Of a stretch of DNA of 10,336 nt, positions 1 through 7,200 are shown in pieces. The DNA is taken from positions 1 to 10,336 of the forward strand of contig CABRWN010000063.1 of NCBI GenBank assembly GCA_902474645.1, in the 5' to 3' direction. The stretch's first letter is position 1, and each line of letters begins with the position of its first letter. The notes under the pieces were generated by a model. That model did no database searches, had not been told where the DNA came from, and was given only the letters and a program-made list of their open reading frames with translations. A program made the position numbers and the translations under genes. This DNA is from an uncultured Collinsella sp. Lineage in GTDB: Bacteria; Actinomycetota; Coriobacteriia; Coriobacteriales; Coriobacteriaceae.

Positions 1-92
1 CCGCCGCACCCAACGAGACCGAGACCGACGATGCTGGCAAGACCACCAGCGAGGCCGAGGAACTGACGACGAGAATAAGCCTGATCGAGCAT
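1..92 (-). CDS. N-terminal part of a secreted lipoprotein (gene continues off the left edge)
   Basis: Only the first 30 codons are inside the window, read leftward from an ATG at 92. A purine-rich ribosome site (AAAGGAAG) lies about 5 bases upstream, which favours this ATG over an in-frame one at 110. The peptide has a twin-arginine-like stretch, SRRQFLG, then a hydrophobic run rich in Gly, Ala, Leu and Val, and then LVGCG, a lipobox whose cysteine (about residue 28) would be lipidated. Export, possibly by Tat, and anchoring on the outer face of the membrane are therefore inferred. Such starts are common in substrate-binding proteins of ABC transporters, but nothing of the mature protein is visible, so the ligand is unknown. 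Confidence 0.7.
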   Translation of the reverse strand, partial: MLDQAYSRRQFLGLAGGLASIVGLGLVGCG

Positions 93-321
93 GATCTTCC
101 TTTCATACATGCGACTCGCGGGCACCCTGCCCGCTTTGCTGTTTGGAAAGATACGGCCCCGATCGGGCGACGGCCGCGTTATCTGCGGTTTCTTACGGGC
201 TATTGATAGACCCTTACCGCAAGCGCGGCTCGGCTTTACAAACGGATAACAAACCCGCCACCAAGCATGACCTGCCTTTTACACCAGAGGAACGTCCCCC
301 ATGACTACCCCACCGCAACAG
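93..321. other. Noncoding leader upstream of the lipoprotein gene, with one short hairpin
   Basis: No convincing gene is seen here. For the leftward lipoprotein transcript this is the leader and promoter region. It holds a perfect 7-bp stem with a 3-base loop (GCGGGCA at 118-124 pairing with TGCCCGC at 128-134), 25 bases before the start codon. On the plus strand the same hairpin is followed by a weak T-rich stretch. A smaller dyad (CTAT-TG-ATAG, 200-209, flanked by GGG and CCC) could be an operator. I could not find a convincing -35/-10 pair and recognise no riboswitch class. Confidence 0.4.
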
Positions 322-348
322 AAAAAGCCCGGGCCGAAGCACCGGGCT
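322..348 (-). terminator. Rho-independent terminator of the HAD-M20 dipeptidase transcript
   Basis: On the minus strand the arm AGCCCGG (342-348 on plus) pairs with CCGGGCT (326-332). Two further GC pairs close a TTCG tetraloop, with one base bulged, and the hairpin is followed directly by TTTTT. It sits about 40 bases beyond the stop codon of the dipeptidase gene and in the right orientation. Confidence 0.85.
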
Positions 349-389
349 CGTAATGCAAGTTTGTACCCAAGCAGGATATAGTGGGAGCC

Positions 390-1826
390 CTACAGCTCCA
401 GCTCATTCAAACGGAGGATCGCAACAATATAGATCTTGAGCGCCTGCTTGAGCTGTTCCTCGTTGGCGCACTCGTTGGGGCCGTGCATCTGGCCGCCCCA
501 CGAGGGCAGCTCCAGGCCGGTCTCCTCGGGGCCAAACGAGACGGCGCGGGCAAAGTTGCGCGCGTACGTGCCGCCGCCCATGGCAAAGGGTTCAGCATGC
601 TTGCCGGTGAACTCGTTATAGGTGTCAATCAGCGCCTTCACGGCCGGATCATCGGCAGAGACTGAGAACGGCACCTTCGCGCGACCCAGCTGGCACGTCA
701 CGCCAAAACGGCCCACGAGCGGCTCGAGCTGCTCGCGGATGGTATCGGCACTCGTGCTGTCGGGGAAGCGCACGTCGATGACCTGCTCAATATGGCCATC
801 CGCCACGCGGATGACGCCGGGATTGCAGGTGAGCGGGCCAAACGCCGGGCTCGTCGCGTCGATACCCAGGCCGCGGCCATAGGCGTCCGCATGCACAAAG
901 GCCAAAAACTTGACGAACTCGTGCTCGGCAGGCGTCAGCAGGCGCTCGTCGCGTGCACTAAACGTGTCCTCGGCCTCGCGCAGATACGCCACGATCAGGC
1001 CGACGGCGTTAATCGTTCCCTCGGGCATCGAGGCATGACCGCCAATGCCGTGGGCAAAAATCTGCGCATGCCCGTTATCGAGCGTCGTGATCTCCAGGCG
1101 GTCGGCGTTCTCAACGGGCGCCGGCAGCTCATCGGCGGCAATCGCGAGCTCGCAGATGGACTGCGACGGAATGGCATTGCTCGCCTCGGCGCCGCTCCAG
1201 GACACAATGCGCCCGCCGTCGATCTTGGGGCTCACGAACGTCGCCCCAAACTGGCCCTTCTCGGCATTGCAGACCGGGAACTCGGCATCGGGCGTAAACA
1301 GAAAGTCGGGATTCGCGTAGTTCTCCAGATAATGGTGAACGTCGGACATGCTCACTTCCTCATCGCAGCCCAGCAGCGCGCGGAAGGTATAGCGCGGCAC
1401 AATGCCGTGCTTGAGCAGGTAGGCGCCGGCGTAGAGCGACAGCACGGCCGGACCCTTGTCGTCGATCACGCCGCGGCCGAGCAGCCAACCCTCGCGACGC
1501 TCCATCGCAAACGGGTCGGTGTTCCAGCCGGGGCCGGCGGGCACCACGTCCACGTGGCAGATGGTCGCGAGCTGCTTGTCGCCGCGACCCGGGATATCGG
1601 CGATGCCCACAAAGCCCTCGTCGTCGCTCGTCTGATAGCCGAGCTTTTGCGCAATGCCGAGCGCGCAATCGAGCGCGTCACGGACCGGGCGGCCAAACGG
1701 CGCACCGAGCTCCGCATTGGCAGCAACGGCCACGGACGGATAGCTCACCAGCTGTTCGATATCGGCGACGACATCTTCCCAGACCTCGTCGACATACTCG
1801 GCAACGCTCTGCTCCACCTGATTCAT
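390..1826 (-). CDS. M20-family metal-dependent dipeptidase (PepV/Sapep type)
   Basis: This 478-residue cytoplasmic peptidase is predicted to hydrolyse dipeptides or short peptides with a two-metal centre. Residues that fit the M20 set are H91 and D93 in ICHVDVVP, the bridging aspartate D122 in GVIDDKGP, E156 and E157 in GCDEEVS, D180 in FTPDAEFP and H448 in QMHGPNE. H264 in GGHAS lies in the inserted dimerisation (lid) domain. The length and the DDKGP and PDAEFP motifs match the PepV branch better than the shorter ArgE/DapE branch. The ATG at 1826 is chosen because AAGGAGGT lies 5 bases upstream; a TTG at 1844 would read through that ribosome site. The gene follows the HAD gene by 53 bases and ends before a terminator, so the two are probably one operon. 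The exact substrate is not shown. Confidence 0.9.
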   Translation of the reverse strand: MNQVEQSVAEYVDEVWEDVVADIEQLVSYPSVAVAANAELGAPFGRPVRDALDCALGIAQKLGYQTSDDEGFVGIADIPGRGDKQLATICHVDVVPAGPGWNTDPFAMERREGWLLGRGVIDDKGPAVLSLYAGAYLLKHGIVPRYTFRALLGCDEEVSMSDVHHYLENYANPDFLFTPDAEFPVCNAEKGQFGATFVSPKIDGGRIVSWSGAEASNAIPSQSICELAIAADELPAPVENADRLEITTLDNGHAQIFAHGIGGHASMPEGTINAVGLIVAYLREAEDTFSARDERLLTPAEHEFVKFLAFVHADAYGRGLGIDATSPAFGPLTCNPGVIRVADGHIEQVIDVRFPDSTSADTIREQLEPLVGRFGVTCQLGRAKVPFSVSADDPAVKALIDTYNEFTGKHAEPFAMGGGTYARNFARAVSFGPEETGLELPSWGGQMHGPNECANEEQLKQALKIYIVAILRLNELEL

Positions 1827-1831
1827 GGACG

Positions 1832-1839
1832 ACCTCCTT
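1832..1839 (-). promoter_or_regulatory. Shine-Dalgarno site fixing the dipeptidase start
   Basis: AAGGAGGT on the minus strand, 5 bases before the ATG at 1826. It is essentially the full anti-16S complement and excludes the longer TTG-initiated reading. Confidence 0.85.
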
Positions 1840-1844
1840 ACCAA

Positions 1845-1869
1845 TGAGGGGCAAGCGTACCGCCCCTCA
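1845..1869 (-). other. Hairpin between the HAD and dipeptidase genes
   Basis: TGAGGGGC (1845-1852) and GCCCCTCA (1862-1869) form a perfect 8-bp stem with a 9-base loop, in the 53-base gap between the two minus-strand genes and just before the dipeptidase ribosome site. No T-run follows it on the minus strand, so it is not a standard terminator. It could adjust expression of the second gene or mark an RNA processing point; this is inference. Confidence 0.5.
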
Positions 1870-1879
1870 CATCAAGTAC

Positions 1880-2548
1880 TTATATAGCGAAAAGTTTAGC
1901 AAGCTCGGCCACCGAATGCACCACCGCATCGGCGCCCGCGGCCTCGTGCTCACCCGGCGCCGCCGCGCCCGAATAGATGCCAATGCACGGCACGCCCATC
2001 GCGTGCGCGCCCTCCACATCGTTAAAGCGGTCGCCGATCATCACGGCCTCGTCGGCCGTCGCGCCAAGCGCCGCCAGGGCGTCGCGGACCGAATCGGCCT
2101 TGGTCTCGCGCCCCTGCGGCGGATTCATGCCGACCACAGCCTCAAACTGAGAAAGCCCCAGCTCATGCACCATATCGATGCACTTTGCTTCCATGCGCGA
2201 CGTCGCCACGGCAATACGCTTGCCCCGGGCGGCCAGCCCGTCGAGCAGCTCGGGGATCCCATCGAACACGGGATACTCCTCCGGTCCCAGCTCATCAAAA
2301 AAGGCACGGTACTCGTCGGCCACCACAAGCGACTCCTCGCGCGTAAAGCCGTAAAAGTCGTGGAAGCTCTTCCACAGCGGAGGCCCGATCATGCGGCGCA
2401 GGTCACCCATCTGCGCCTCCGAAAACCCGCGCGCGGCCAACGTCTTGCGCGTCGAGGTCATCACCGCCCGACCCGTATCGGCCACCGTGCCGTCAAAATC
2501 GAACAACACAACCGGCCGCTCGCATAGCTGTAATGCCGCCATCGGCAT
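1880..2548 (-). CDS. HAD-superfamily hydrolase, phosphoglycolate phosphatase-like
   Basis: This 222-residue protein carries all four HAD motifs. Motif I is DFDGT with nucleophile D17 and D19, motif II is VATS with T116, motif III is probably K150 in RETKADS, and motif IV is IGDRFND with D173 and D177. The helical cap between motifs I and II (about residues 25-100, with IGPPLW and VFDGIPELLDGL) is the type found in Gph/PpaX-like phosphatases. It should remove phosphate from a small sugar or organic phosphate in the cytoplasm, by an aspartyl-phosphate intermediate and with magnesium. The ATG at 2548 lies just after GGGGAAGAGGG. The ATG at 2542 has equally good spacing and cannot be excluded. 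A more distal ATG at 2575 lacks a ribosome site. It is the first gene of the probable two-gene operon with the dipeptidase. Confidence 0.87.
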   Translation of the reverse strand: MPMAALQLCERPVVLFDFDGTVADTGRAVMTSTRKTLAARGFSEAQMGDLRRMIGPPLWKSFHDFYGFTREESLVVADEYRAFFDELGPEEYPVFDGIPELLDGLAARGKRIAVATSRMEAKCIDMVHELGLSQFEAVVGMNPPQGRETKADSVRDALAALGATADEAVMIGDRFNDVEGAHAMGVPCIGIYSGAAAPGEHEAAGADAVVHSVAELAKLFAI

Positions 2549-2698
2549 CCCTCTTCCCCAGTTGATGATTTCCACACCGTCACTTCAAACTGTTGACTAT
2601 TCAACAATTGAACCTAGCAATGTAGAGCAACTCCACTATACTTGTCGCACTTTGCTCTCAGAAGGCGGCGCGCAAGCGCCCCAACGAAAGGTGCAATT
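2549..2698. promoter_or_regulatory. Divergent promoter region between the HAD gene and degV, with overlapping dyads
   Basis: This AT-rich 150-base stretch separates two genes that point apart. It holds TGTTGA-CTAT-TCAACA (2591-2606), a perfect 6-bp dyad, overlapped by TTCAA-CAA-TTGAA (2600-2612). Such TTGA/TCAA dyads resemble sites for dimeric repressors. Nearer degV, a hairpin GGCGC-GCAA-GCGCC (2667-2680) stands 10 bases or so before the ribosome site AAAGG. Regulation of either gene by these sites is inferred. Confidence 0.45.
2637..2642 (+). promoter_or_regulatory. Candidate -10 hexamer for degV
   Basis: TATACT, which would give a leader of about 50 bases before degV. At 16-18 bases upstream only a poor -35 (TAGCAA-like) is seen. 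TTGAAC at 2608 is 23 bases away, which is too far. Weak call. Confidence 0.35.
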
Positions 2699-3559
2699 AT
2701 GTCTTTTGCCATCATAACCGACTCCACGTCGGACATCTCCCCCGCCCGCGCTCAAGAGCTCGGCATTTACGTGATTCCGCTACATGTGATTATCGAGGGC
2801 GAGGACCTGCTCGACCAGGTGCAGATTACCGCCGAGGAATACGTCGCCCGCATGGCCGGCTCCGAGCAGCTGCCACACACCTCGCAGCCGAGCGCCGGCG
2901 AGTTCAAGGCACTCTTTGACCGCGTGCGCGCCGACGGCCACGATAGCGCCATCTTTATCTCGCTGTGCAGCGAGTGGTCCGCCTGCTATGCCAACGCCAG
3001 TTTGACGGCCGAAACGCACGAACTCGACGTGCGCTGCATCGACTCGCGCACCGGCTCGGGCGCCGAGGGCCTGTTGGTGGAGTACGCGCTGGCCATGCGC
3101 GAAGACGGCCGCAACTTGGACGAGACCGAGGCGCAGATCCGCGCGACGCTGCCCGACGCACACCTGTTGCTGATTCCCCGCACGCTCGAGAACCTCGTTA
3201 AGAACGGCCGCGCGCCCAAGCTCGCCGGCCAGCTCACGCAGATGCTCAACATTCGCCTGGCCGTTTCGCCGGAGTGGCAGTCGGGCGAGATCAAGGCCAT
3301 CAAGAAGGGTCGCGGCGCCAAGCGCATCGTCGCCAACACCATGGCAGATTGCCTCGCGTTTTTGGACGAGCACCCGGGCTCAAGCGTGCGTGTGCTCACG
3401 ACCGGCGCCGCCGAGGAGCAGGAGCTTGTCAACGAGGCACTCGCGGGCCAGGATTACGTAGACGCCGGCACCGGCCCCATCGGCTGCACCATCGCCACCC
3501 ACGTAGGCGTCGACGCCATCGCCATTAGCTACTGCCCCCGATACCAACCTGCCAATTAG
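2699..3559 (+). CDS. DegV-family fatty-acid-binding protein
   Basis: This 286-residue cytoplasmic protein belongs to the DegV/FakB family, whose members hold a fatty acid in a deep pocket and, where a FakA kinase is present, present it for phosphorylation and entry into phospholipids. The N-terminal domain opens with IITDSTSDIS (residues 5-14). TSQPSAGEF (61-69) is the family TSxP motif, and IDSRTGSGAEG (114-124) is the conserved DS...G loop. LENLVKNGRAPK (163-174) and the late THVGVDAIAISY (267-278) close the C-terminal domain. The length is normal for the family. The ATG at 2699 is used because AAAGG lies 7 bases before it; a TTG-initiated extension to 2642 would overlap the likely promoter. 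No FakA gene is in view, so its partner and specific role are unknown. Confidence 0.9.
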   Translation: MSFAIITDSTSDISPARAQELGIYVIPLHVIIEGEDLLDQVQITAEEYVARMAGSEQLPHTSQPSAGEFKALFDRVRADGHDSAIFISLCSEWSACYANASLTAETHELDVRCIDSRTGSGAEGLLVEYALAMREDGRNLDETEAQIRATLPDAHLLLIPRTLENLVKNGRAPKLAGQLTQMLNIRLAVSPEWQSGEIKAIKKGRGAKRIVANTMADCLAFLDEHPGSSVRVLTTGAAEEQELVNEALAGQDYVDAGTGPIGCTIATHVGVDAIAISYCPRYQPAN

Positions 3560-3574
3560 GGCTACCCATACCAC

Positions 3575-3637
3575 TTGCGGTGAAATAGGGACTGTTTTTG
3601 GCTTATCAGCCGCAAATCAATCCCTATTCCACCGCAA
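3575..3637. repeat. Inverted-repeat element, copy 1
   Basis: The left arm TTGCGGTGAAATAGGG (3575-3590) and the right arm CCCTATTCCACCGCAA (3622-3637) form a 16-bp stem with one mismatch, around a 31-base centre. The centre holds GGCT-TATC-AGCC. The same design and most of the sequence recur at 7271-7337, including an identical stretch ATCAGCCGCAAATCAAT. This points to a small dispersed element (REP/MITE-like) with no coding capacity. It lies between the degV stop and its terminator. Confidence 0.85.
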
Positions 3638-3654
3638 CTTAGAAGCAGTTCATT

Positions 3655-3715
3655 TGGGACGGGGCTAAAAAGACTGGTATCAAACGTTTCAGACCAGTCT
3701 TTTAGCCCCGTCCCA
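3655..3715. terminator. Strong bidirectional terminator
   Basis: About 23 bp of stem: TGGGACGGGGCTAAA pairs with TTTAGCCCCGTCCCA, and AGACTGGT pairs with ACCAGTCT, with one A bulged and a 14-base loop centred on AAACGTTT. The inner stem GACTGGT/ACCAGTC is followed by T-runs on both strands (four on plus, five on minus), so it can stop rightward degV transcripts and leftward transcripts arriving from 3727. It begins 12 bases beyond the stop codon of the LOG 3' fragment. It is therefore probably the original shared terminator of convergent degV and LOG genes. Confidence 0.8.
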
Positions 3716-3726
3716 TTTTACCTACC

Positions 3727-3856
3727 CTACATCAGCCCGCTCAGGGCGATGTCGACGGCTCCGTTGAGGTCGTCGGTGATGTGGACAAGGTCTGGATCGA
3801 GTGGGCTGATCATGCCGGCATCCATCACCGGGCCGTTGAGCCAGTCGAACAGGCCC
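3727..3856 (-). pseudogene. Displaced 3' end of a LOG-family gene (42 codons)
   Basis: Reading leftward to a TAG at 3727-3729, this stretch encodes the last 42 residues of a LOG protein (GLFDWLNGPV to ALSGLM). It matches residues 211-252 of the intact gene at 8073-8831 except for two changes (Asp for Glu, Gly for Glu). At DNA level 119 of 130 positions agree without gaps. Ten of the eleven differences lie in the 67 bases nearest the stop, and most are silent, so the two ends diverged while both were under protein-level selection. Upstream of 3856 the similarity stops abruptly. The open frame continues into unrelated sequence but has no start or ribosome site. It is read as the left-hand trace of an integration event, not a gene. 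Confidence 0.88.
3821..3856. repeat. Left copy of a 36-bp perfect direct repeat (candidate att site)
   Basis: These 36 bases are identical to 8167-8202. With one mismatch (3820 against 8166) the match extends to 63 bases (3794-3856 and 8140-8202). It forms the inner edge of the duplicated LOG 3' end, which is where a crossover core would be expected for an element inserted in the gene's 3' end. Confidence 0.75.
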
Positions 3857-4274
3857 CTCGCGGTACCCACTGGACAAAAAATGGCAAATATGAGTACCGC
3901 CACCAAATTAGTAGCAGCAAAATCTCGCCGGAATTGATCATTTCGATCAATTCCACGTCTTGCCAAGGCTCAAAATTCCGTGTTTAGTGGGTTAGATATA
4001 TAGAATAATGTGGAATTGGTATTCTATTCTTACCAAATGTTATGAGACTACATTAACAACAGTACTCATATTTGACGTTATTTGACCACGGAGTCATTCG
4101 AGGACCCCTCCCCACGCCGCCAACACGCCCCATAGCCGCCAAAACACCTTTAACAACAGCCGCCGCACGTTTTGGCACCGGCTAATTGCCACTCACGGAT
4201 CGGTACCCCACTATTACCGAACCAAAATCGAAGTCGCGTATCTCATAAAGCTGAAATGACGTACCCTCATCCCA
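3857..4274. promoter_or_regulatory. Leader of the primase-helicase gene, rich in inverted repeats
   Basis: There is no gene in these 418 bases. The first two thirds are AT-rich. A 13-bp inverted repeat CAAATATGAGTAC (3885-3897) recurs inverted at 4062-4074 and brackets a 190-base segment. Inside that segment lie a perfect 10-bp hairpin (GGAATTGATC 3930-3939 with GATCAATTCC 3945-3954) and the dyad TTGGTA-N9-TACCAA (4016-4036). A second dyad of the same layout, TCGGTA-N9-TACCGA, is at 4200-4220. The AT-rich stretch around 3990-4010 could hold a promoter but shows no clear -35. No good Shine-Dalgarno site precedes the ATG at 4275. Confidence 0.5.
3885..4074. repeat. 190-bp segment bounded by a 13-bp inverted repeat
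   Basis: CAAATATGAGTAC at 3885-3897 and its exact complement GTACTCATATTTG at 4062-4074 face each other across 164 bases of AT-rich sequence that itself contains smaller dyads. The segment could be a decayed MITE-like insertion, a folded RNA, or a pair of protein-binding sites. It has no coding capacity. Confidence 0.5.
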
Positions 4275-7200
4275 ATGAACGCTGACAAGAATGGCATTCA
4301 AATGAGCAACGCCGTGCATCAATACGCCCTTTTCGGGAACGCCTTATTCAAACTCAATAAAACGGTTGTCCACGCTTCAGATCCGCGTAAGCAGATCGTA
4401 ATCTGTAGCAACGGTCCAGACATCCGTTACGCAACACTCGAAGAATGGGACAAAGCCGGCAAATCTTTCGGCGAACGTGCACAGACCGAGGGCATCGTTA
4501 CCAGCGCGAGCCCAGCGCGCGACAAACTCGAGCTCTTTCGCAATCTTTTTACCGGCCGCAAAGATGTGCACGCTCACGGGTATCGCAGAAAAGACGGGGG
4601 CATCGGCTATACACCCGCCTGCGCAAATGAGTGGAAGCCAGGCATTTGCCCCAAAGCAAACCATCACAGAATTAAATGCGCTGAATGTCGCAGCCGCACA
4701 TTCCTTGAGCTGAACGATGCCGCCATTATCGCCCATTTCAAAGGCAGCGACGACAGGCTCCGGGACGTCATAGGTCAATATGTTCTCGACAAAGACTGCA
4801 ACACAAATGTCCTTGTCATTGATTTTGACAAAGCCGATTGGAAAGAAGCGACAAACGCTATCAGGCTTGTCGTAAAAAACCATGGAATTAACGCTGCGGT
4901 CGAGCGATCAAGGTCAGGCAACGGCGCGCATATCTGGTTTTTCTTCCTAGAACCTATAAACGCAAAGACAGCACGAGATTTCGGTAGCTGCCTTATCGCC
5001 GAAGCAGCGGCACTCAACAAGACAATCACCTTCGAAGCCTTTGACCGAATGATACCCGCACAGTCCACCATTCCTGAAGGCGGCTTTGGAAATCTCATTG
5101 CGCTGCCCTTTCAGGGAAAAGCGCAGCGGGAAGGAAACAGCGTATTTGTTGACGAACGATTCGAGCCCTTTCCCGACCAATGGCTTTACCTTTCGCAAAT
5201 CCAACTAATCTCGCGTGCGACGGTGGATCGTCTGATCGAGGACACCAAAAACAAACCGCTTGGAATAGCAACAGCTGCAGCGACAAACAAAACCAGGCGC
5301 AATGTCCAAAAGCCACGAAAGCGGCTCCCGCTCACGCCACGAGACTTCCCCTCGAACCTGCTCGTCACACAAGCCGATATGCTCTACATCCCCGAAAAGT
5401 CTCTGAGCCCGGCAGCTCAAATGGAAATCCGCAGGCTTGCGACATTTGCCAACCCGGAGTTCTTCCGTGCGCAATCTATGCATCAATCAGTATTCGGCAA
5501 ACCGCGACTCATAGACCTCAGCGAACTTAGAGATGGCCGCGTCGCGATTCCCAGAGGCTGCAAAGCCCAACTTGAGCAGCTGATTCAAGAAGCCCACGTT
5601 ACTGCCCATTATTCAGACGAACGTAGCACAGGCAATCCAATTGAGATGGCATTCAAAGGGACCCTTCATCCCGAACAGCAAATTGCCGCCGACCAGATGC
5701 TTGAATACGAAGACGGAATCATGTCTGCGCCAACGGGCTTCGGTAAAACCGTCATCGGAGCTTATCTTATTGCCGCCGTTGGTCTTCCGGCGCTCGTCAT
5801 TGTTCCAAAGACCGCGCTCATAGCCCAATGGAAATCGCAGCTCGAACGATTTCTCGACATTACGGACACCAGAGAGCCGGTCCGAACGCCAAAAGGACGA
5901 ATCAGCAAAAAGCAACCTCCCCTTATTGGACAAATCGGAGGGGGCAAAACCGCCGTCAGCGGCCTTATCGACGTCGCTTCCTTTCAGTCGCTATCTGGCA
6001 AAGACTCCCAAACCGGGGAGCCGATAGTTAAGAACCTTGTTCGTAATTACGGCCTCATTATCTGCGACGAATGCCACCATGCTGCCGCGCCACAGCTCGA
6101 GCTCGTCCTCAAGTCCGCTCCAGCCAAATATATATATGGCCTCTCCGCGACACCCGAGCGCTCCGACGGACTCACGCGGGCGCTCTCGATGCTCTGCGGC
6201 CCGCTTCGCTATGTCATCGATCCAAAAACGCAGGCAATTCAGCAGGGCATCCAGCGCATCGTTCGACCGAGATTTACCGGCATTCGGCTATCCGCCTACG
6301 AGCCGGATGCAAGCTTCAATCAGATTCTCGATATGCTGTGTGCACATGCGGCAAGAAACGAATTGATTGTCGATGACGCCCTCGAAGCAGCGTCAAACGG
6401 TCGACATCCGCTCATACTATCCAAAAGGAAAAAGCATGCTGAGGAACTGTTCAGGTTGCTTAATGATCGCAGACACGAGCCCATACTCTTAACCGGAGAA
6501 ATCGGCGCCAAAGAAAGAAAAGCGATACTGAACAGTCTTCCCGGCTTTGAGCATGAACATCGAATCATCGTCGCCACCGAAAGCCTTCTGAGCGAGGGCT
6601 TCGATCTGTCCTACCTTGACACCCTTTTCATTGCCACGCCGATATCTTGGGACGGCAGCGTAACGCAGCAGGTGGGCAGACTGCATAGAAGCCACGAGGG
6701 CAAGCAACAGGTTGAGATATTCGACTACATTGACCTGTCGATACCCATGCTCGCCCGCATGTACCAGAAAAGACTCAAGACGTACGCCAAGTTGGGGTAC
6801 GAAATTTATTCAGCAGAGGACAGCGAGCAACCCGATTACAACATTCTCATAGAGCCGGCAAACGCTATTGAGGCATTAATTAAAGACATCACCGGTGCCA
6901 CAAAGAGTGCCTTCATAGCCGCATCCTACGCATCCGCCGCATGCCTCACGAAACTCACCGCCACACTCGCAGGCGCAGCCGCCCGTGGGATTACCCTTGA
7001 GATTTATGTTGCCTCAACTCCGCGCGATGACGCGAAAGCGATTTTTGCCGAGATGAACGTCGACTATTCCGTCAAGGCCAAAGGGCGGCTTTGCGCGGCC
7101 GTGATTGACGAGGAAACTGTCTGGTACGGGACTATTCCGCTGCTGGCATTCCCCAAGAAAGAAGACTGCAGCATCCGTTTCAAAAGCAATGAAGTCGCCG

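Noticed and set aside
118..134. Hairpin GCGGGCA-CCC-TGCCCGC as a plus-strand terminator
   Set aside because: No rightward gene precedes it and the following T-rich tract is weak. It is more likely leader structure of the leftward lipoprotein gene.
301..381. 26-codon rightward frame with GAGGA about nine bases before its ATG
   Set aside because: It covers the terminator hairpin of the opposite operon, has no promoter in view, and its peptide is low-complexity and basic. Too little to support a gene.
792..1847. Long rightward open frame (351 codons) opposite the dipeptidase
   Set aside because: It is the mirror of a GC-rich real gene: the composition is dominated by Arg, Ala, His and Gly, there is no ribosome site or family signature, and the opposite strand has all M20 catalytic residues.
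3727..3966. 79-codon leftward open frame containing the LOG C-terminus
   Set aside because: Only the last 42 codons match LOG. The rest is unrelated leader sequence read in frame by chance, and no ribosome site precedes the ATG at 3966.
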